Assembly: GCA_046350375.1 (NCBI GenBank)
Contig: JAXMAO010000006.1
Coordinates: forward strand, 62,001 to 126,000
Origin: JAXMAO01 sp046350375
GTDB taxonomy: Bacteria; Planctomycetota; Phycisphaerae; UBA1845; UTPLA1
Reading direction: 5' to 3'
DNA: 64,000 nt
The notes under the pieces are model-generated. The model saw only the letters and a list, made by a program, of their open reading frames with translations, searched no databases and was not told the origin of the DNA. Both the position numbers and the translations under genes were made by a program. Positions 60,514 to 64,000 of the stretch are shown in pieces; the first letter of the stretch is position 1; each line of letters starts with the position of its first letter.

Positions 60514-62404
60514 TCATTTCGGCACGGCGTGCAGGCTGGCGTACGGCCGGCCGTCAACCGTGAACAGTTCCGACCGTGTCAGGCCGAGCGCGGCCAGTCG
60601 CGCGGGGGTCAGGTCGCGCAGCTCCGGCCAGACGCCGTAGCGCGATCGCGCCAGCCGGCGCAGCTCGAGCCAGTCGACGTACAGGTGGGAGTATCCGTGA
60701 GCGCGCAGCCAGCCGGCCGGATCGTGTGCAAACGCCTCGGCCAGCGGATTGCGGCTGAAGATCACCCAGTAGGCCGGCGGTCCGTCGAGGTAGAGCGTGC
60801 GGGCCTCGCCGAGCATCGCGACCCGTCCGCCGGCGGCGGCGATCGCGTTCAGGCGCGGAATGTGCGCCGTGCCGGGCCACTGTCCGCCGTGCATCCACTC
60901 TGTCTGCCCGAAGGCCGCGACGCGAAAGACGCCGGCGTCGCGGAACGGCCGCAGCACCGCGGCGAAGTTCCACGCCGCCGCGCTCCAGCGCGGCCGCGCC
61001 CGCCAGCAGCGCGCCGCGCTGCGACCCGAGCCGACAGAGCCCGAGCGTCGCCAGCAGGACGACCGGCGGCATGACCGGCAAGCGCGAACTGGTCGACCAG
61101 GTGCGTCAGCGCCGCCCATGCCGCGAGGCTGCTCGCAATCATCGCCGCCGCGCGACGGCCAGTCGCCGGTCTGATCGGCGGTGCCACAACAGCCCCAGCG
61201 CCGCGAGCAGCCACGCGGCCCGTCCGAACAGCTCGCCGCAGACGACGTTCCGCCAGGCCGCCGCGCCGCGCGCCGCCGCGCTGCGCATCGCCGGATCGGG
61301 CCGGTGTCCCTCGGCGAACCGCGCCGCGGCCTCGTCCGACCAGAGCCCGGCCCGCTCGGCGAACAGGCCGCGCGCCAGCGGAAAGAGCGGATTGCCGGTC
61401 GTCGCCGTGTTACGAATCGCCCAGGGGGCGAGCGTCGCCGCCGCCGCAAGCCCGAACAGCACCAGCCGCCGGCCGCGCCGCCCCGGTTGCAGCGCCCAGG
61501 CGACGGCCAGCGGCAGCACCAGCAGCGGCCCGGCCGTGAGTTTGAATCCGCAGGCCAACCCGGCGAGCAATCCGCTGGCAATCGCCCAGCGCAGCGCCGT
61601 CGCCGGCTCGGTCCGCACGCCGCGCACCAGGCAGGCCAGCGCCAGGGTCGCCGTCGCGAGCAGGCCGCATTCGACATAGGCGACGCCGCACAGGTAGACG
61701 ACGAACGGGCACGACGCCATCAGCAGCGCCGCCGCCGGGCCGGCGCGGGGCTCCAGCTCAGCCGCCATCAGCCACGCCGCGGCCACCGCCAGCCCCGCCC
61801 AGGCCACGTTCAGCAACTGGGCCGCGTACAACCCCGCCAGCGGCGCGCCGCGCACCACGAACGACAGCAGGTAGAGCATCTCCGCGTTTGCCGGCAGGTA
61901 GCTGTACAGATTGTGCGGCAGCGGCGCGACGCGACCGGCCGACCACCACTCGTGCGGCAGCCCAAGGTGATACTCGAGCGCGTCGTAGCCGTTGCCCTCG
62001 GTCGGCCACAGGTAGCCCGGCGGACAGGTGGCCGCGGCCAGCGCCAGCGCCGCAAACGGGACCGCGCCGATCCACAGCCAGCGCGACCGCCGCGCGGGCG
62101 GCGCACCCGGGCGCGGCATGCGCATCACGCCGACCACGCCCGCCGCGGCGCCGACGGTCAGCAACACGATCCACAGTGCCCGGCTTAGCAGGCCGGCACT
62201 GCCCAGCGCCAGCATCAGCAGCGACAGCGTCGGCAGGCCGAAGCCCGCCGCCAGCGCGATCTGCCAGCGCCGCGGTCGATTGTGCAGCCTTAGCGCGCGG
62301 AGCCAGGCCTGCCCGAGTCCGACCCCGGCCGCGACGACAAACAGCGCGACTGCCCCTTCGGTGACGACAATCAGCAGAATGGTCGCAACGTCGGCCGTCG
62401 ACAT
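60514..62404 (-). CDS. Polytopic GT-C-type membrane glycosyltransferase-like protein, frameshifted near 61.0-61.15 kb
   Basis: From ATG 62402-62404 about 420 residues are intact: helices from residue 7, the loop GYLWPTEGNGYDALEYHLGLP with acidic residues as in GT-C enzymes, FVVYLCGVAYVECGLLATATLALAC, and APWAIRNTATTGNPLFPLARGLF. Near 61.14 kb the frame ends. The continuation lies in other frames: AALTHLVDQFA, VMPPVVLLATLGLCRLG, then WNFAAVLRPFRDAGVFRVAAF and the tail HGYSHLYVDWLELRRLARSRYGVWPEL to 60514. Two or more indels are required. It resembles uncharacterised planctomycete membrane proteins that may transfer sugars from lipid carriers. Confidence 0.65.
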
Positions 62405-62459
62405 GCCGCGCGATTGTAGCGGCCCGCGCCGCGGCCGCGCGGCGCGCCCGAACCGCGCG

Positions 62460-62960
62460 TCACTCGAGATCGATCTGCCAGAACCCCACATCGTGCCACG
62501 CGTCGAACTTCCGCCCGACCGCGCGGAACACGCCCACCTTCTCGAAGCCGATCGCCTCGTGCAGCCGCACCGACGCCTCGTTCGGCAGGGTGATTCCAGC
62601 GATGACCGTGTGAAACGACCCGGCCCGCAGACGCCTGAACAGCTCGGCGTACAGCGCCCGGGCGACGCCGCGGCGGTGCAGGGTCTGAACGACGTAGACG
62701 CCCGCCTCGACCGTGCGGCTGTAGGCGTCGCGCTCGCGCCACAGGCCCGCTTTGCAGTAGCCGGCAAACGCGCCGTTCACCTCGGCCGCCAGCCACGGGT
62801 AGCGTTCGCGATACTTCTCCCAAGTCGCGGCGAACTCGGCGTCGGGCGCGGGGGCGAAGGCGAAGTGCACCGCGGTGTGCTCGATGTACCAGTTGGTCAG
62901 CGCGTTGGCCGGCGCGACGTCGCTGGCGCGAAATGTCCGGACCTCGCACGGCGTGTTCAT
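62460..62960 (-). CDS. GNAT acetyltransferase, phosphinothricin-acetyltransferase-like
   Basis: 166 residues. VRTFRASDVAPANALTNWYIEHT, a central EAGVYVVQTLHRRGVARALYAEL (acetyl-CoA loop RRGVA) and IAGITLPNEASVRLHEAIGFEKVGVFRAVGRKF match the PAT/YwnH-type branch, which acetylates small amines such as phosphinothricin or methionine sulfoximine. The true substrate cannot be inferred. Confidence 0.85.
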   Translation of the reverse strand: MNTPCEVRTFRASDVAPANALTNWYIEHTAVHFAFAPAPDAEFAATWEKYRERYPWLAAEVNGAFAGYCKAGLWRERDAYSRTVEAGVYVVQTLHRRGVARALYAELFRRLRAGSFHTVIAGITLPNEASVRLHEAIGFEKVGVFRAVGRKFDAWHDVGFWQIDLE

Positions 62961-62990
62961 GGTGCTGTGGAGCTCCTCTGTGCGAAGCGG

Positions 62991-63515
62991 CTACGCGGGC
63001 CCCATTCCCATGGCGCGGCGCCAGGTGCTGAGCTGCCCGAGATGGCTCTGCGTGTGGCCCGCCAGATAGAAGTTGATCGCCGCGCCGAGCGTCGGGAAGA
63101 GCTCGCGCAGCCGTCCCTCGGCCGGGTTCGGCCGCGCGAAGGCCGCGTCATCCGCCGCCGCCACGGCCGCCACCGCCCGCCGATAGGCCGCAAAGAAAAA
63201 GTCGCACATCGGCGCCATCGGCGGGTAGAGCCGGCCGTCGGCGTCGTCGCGACACTCAACGCCATTCTTGAACAGCGACTCGTAATTGGCCGGAAACGCC
63301 GTCTCGCCAGCCGGCTGACCCAGCCCGGTGACCACGCGGACGGGATAGAGCGACAGGTGGCCGATGACCCAGGCCGGATGATTCGCCTGCAGCGGCGATC
63401 CGCCCGGCCGTGCCAGCCGCGCGAACTGGTCGGCCCGCACGCCCGCCAGCAGCCGCTCGGCGTAGAGCAGGGTCATCTGCCCCGACGCCGCAATGATCGA
63501 CCCGATGCTGTTCAT
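62991..63515 (-). CDS. DinB-family protein
   Basis: About 174 residues from ATG 63513-63515. A four-helix bundle with the metal-binding histidines in the expected places: NHPAWVIGHLSLYP and LAGHTQSHLGQLSTWRR. The family includes thiol-dependent transferases and proteins of unknown function. It lies 30 bases upstream of the GNAT gene on the same strand, probably in one transcript. Confidence 0.82.
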   Translation of the reverse strand: MNSIGSIIAASGQMTLLYAERLLAGVRADQFARLARPGGSPLQANHPAWVIGHLSLYPVRVVTGLGQPAGETAFPANYESLFKNGVECRDDADGRLYPPMAPMCDFFFAAYRRAVAAVAAADDAAFARPNPAEGRLRELFPTLGAAINFYLAGHTQSHLGQLSTWRRAMGMGPA

Positions 63516-63590
63516 GCTCAATCCCTTTCTCCGCGCGGCCTGGCAATTACGCCCCGCGCACGCCGCGGCCTGAGACGCGCCCCGCGCCAG

Positions 63591-64000
63591 TCAACCGCGA
63601 GCCACCGGTCCGCCTGTCGCCGGCCCGGCCAGACCGTCGAGAAACTCGTCGAGCGCCTGCGCAAATGCCTCCGGCTGCTCCATCGGCGGCACGTGCCCCG
63701 CCCCGGGAATGACCACCAGCCGGGCCCCGCGGATCCGCCGCTGGATGTCCACTAGCCCATCGACCGGCGTGATGGCGTCTTCGGCGCCGACCACGACCAG
63801 TGTCGGCACGTCGATCTGCGGCAGCGTTGGGAACGAGTCGGGCCGTGTTGCCAGCGCCCGCGCGGCCGCCGCGACGCCAACGCGCGAGTTGGACGCCATC
63901 ATTGCAAAGACCTCGTCGCGCAGCGTGGCCGACGCGGTCGGCGCCAAGGCGGTGCCGATCATCGCGCTGGCTGCCGCCTGGCTGCCTTCGCGAAGCACCG
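63591..64000 (-). CDS. Alpha/beta hydrolase, C-terminal part; 5' end outside window
   Basis: At least 135 residues, open to the window edge. Visible are the lid and the second half of the fold: ARALATRPDSFPTLPQIDVPTLVVVGAEDAITPVDG, where the Asp of GAED is the catalytic acid, and IPGAGHVPPMEQPEAFAQAL, where the His completes the triad. The nucleophile elbow is beyond the edge. Typical of esterases and haloperoxidase-like hydrolases; substrate unknown. Confidence 0.85.
   Translation of the reverse strand, partial: VLREGSQAAASAMIGTALAPTASATLRDEVFAMMASNSRVGVAAAARALATRPDSFPTLPQIDVPTLVVVGAEDAITPVDGLVDIQRRIRGARLVVIPGAGHVPPMEQPEAFAQALDEFLDGLAGPATGGPVARG

Overview
The window is a GC-rich chromosomal stretch from a planctomycete-like bacterium, possibly of the Phycisphaerae side of the phylum (this is inference). 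The reasons are: a PilM-type pilus locus ending in a Gly-rich TPR-secretin, a YdjY-like secreted protein, a B. subtilis-type SdhC, long TPR and HEAT proteins with signal peptides, weak or absent Shine-Dalgarno sites, and intergenic hairpins of the 'acgggcgagacgcccgt' and 'gtgggtcgc...gcgacccac' kinds that I associate with PVC genomes. There are no phage genes, insertion sequences or CRISPR arrays.

Layout, left to right. 0-1.2 kb: end of a TPR protein with near-identical tandem repeats. 1.5-3.2 kb: two divergent lipoproteins. 3.5-12.5 kb: a pilus or secretion inner-membrane platform (PilM-PilN fusion, two bitopic proteins) followed by a structured leader and the secretin. 12.6-16.6 kb: membrane glycosyltransferase-like protein, YdjY-like protein and two small coupled unknowns. 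16.6-18.6 kb: CoA-transferase fused to an acetyltransferase. 18.9-24.3 kb: a consensus promoter followed by nusA, infB, a DUF503 gene and rbfA, of which nusA and the 5' third of infB are full of frameshifts. 24.3-30.5 kb: glycosylase-fold protein, large TPR protein, YebC and a XerC/D recombinase. 30.5-37.8 kb: reductase, CbpA-like co-chaperone, sdhC-sdhA, isocitrate dehydrogenase and a methyltransferase. 37.9-39.6 kb: pyrD and an rRNA pseudouridine synthase, convergent and both frameshifted. 39.7-41.7 kb: ECF sigma factor, zinc-finger anti-sigma factor and a secretin-N-domain-like secreted protein.

41.9-49.3 kb holds the outstanding locus: a tight minus-strand operon that looks like a bacterial ESCRT-III/Vps4 membrane-remodelling module. 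In order of transcription it encodes a small membrane protein, a Ser/Thr kinase with a zinc-ribbon tail, a one-TM zinc-ribbon protein, a winged-helix protein fused to an ESCRT-III-like helical domain (CHMP7/CdvB-like layout), a second ESCRT-III-like protein, a third one ending in a MIM1-like motif, a MIT-domain AAA ATPase of the Vps4/katanin type, and an SPFH-like protein with a beta-propeller. Several neighbours overlap by ATGA or abut directly. I know of no described bacterial system with this composition, but I could not search.

49.4-64 kb: tRNA-Asp, metB-like gene, PQQ-type sugar dehydrogenase, the 2-oxoacid dehydrogenase genes E1alpha-E1beta-E2, a HEAT protein, MFS transporter, NUDIX hydrolase, NAD-dependent epimerase, a frameshifted membrane glycosyltransferase, a PAT-like acetyltransferase, DinB protein and the end of an alpha/beta hydrolase.

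Caution: frameshifts are clustered (near 0.06, 18.9-21.6, 25.1, 38.4-39.4, 42.9-43.0, 47.8-48.0 and 61.0-61.2 kb) and several hit essential genes. They most likely reflect indel errors in the assembly rather than true pseudogenes.
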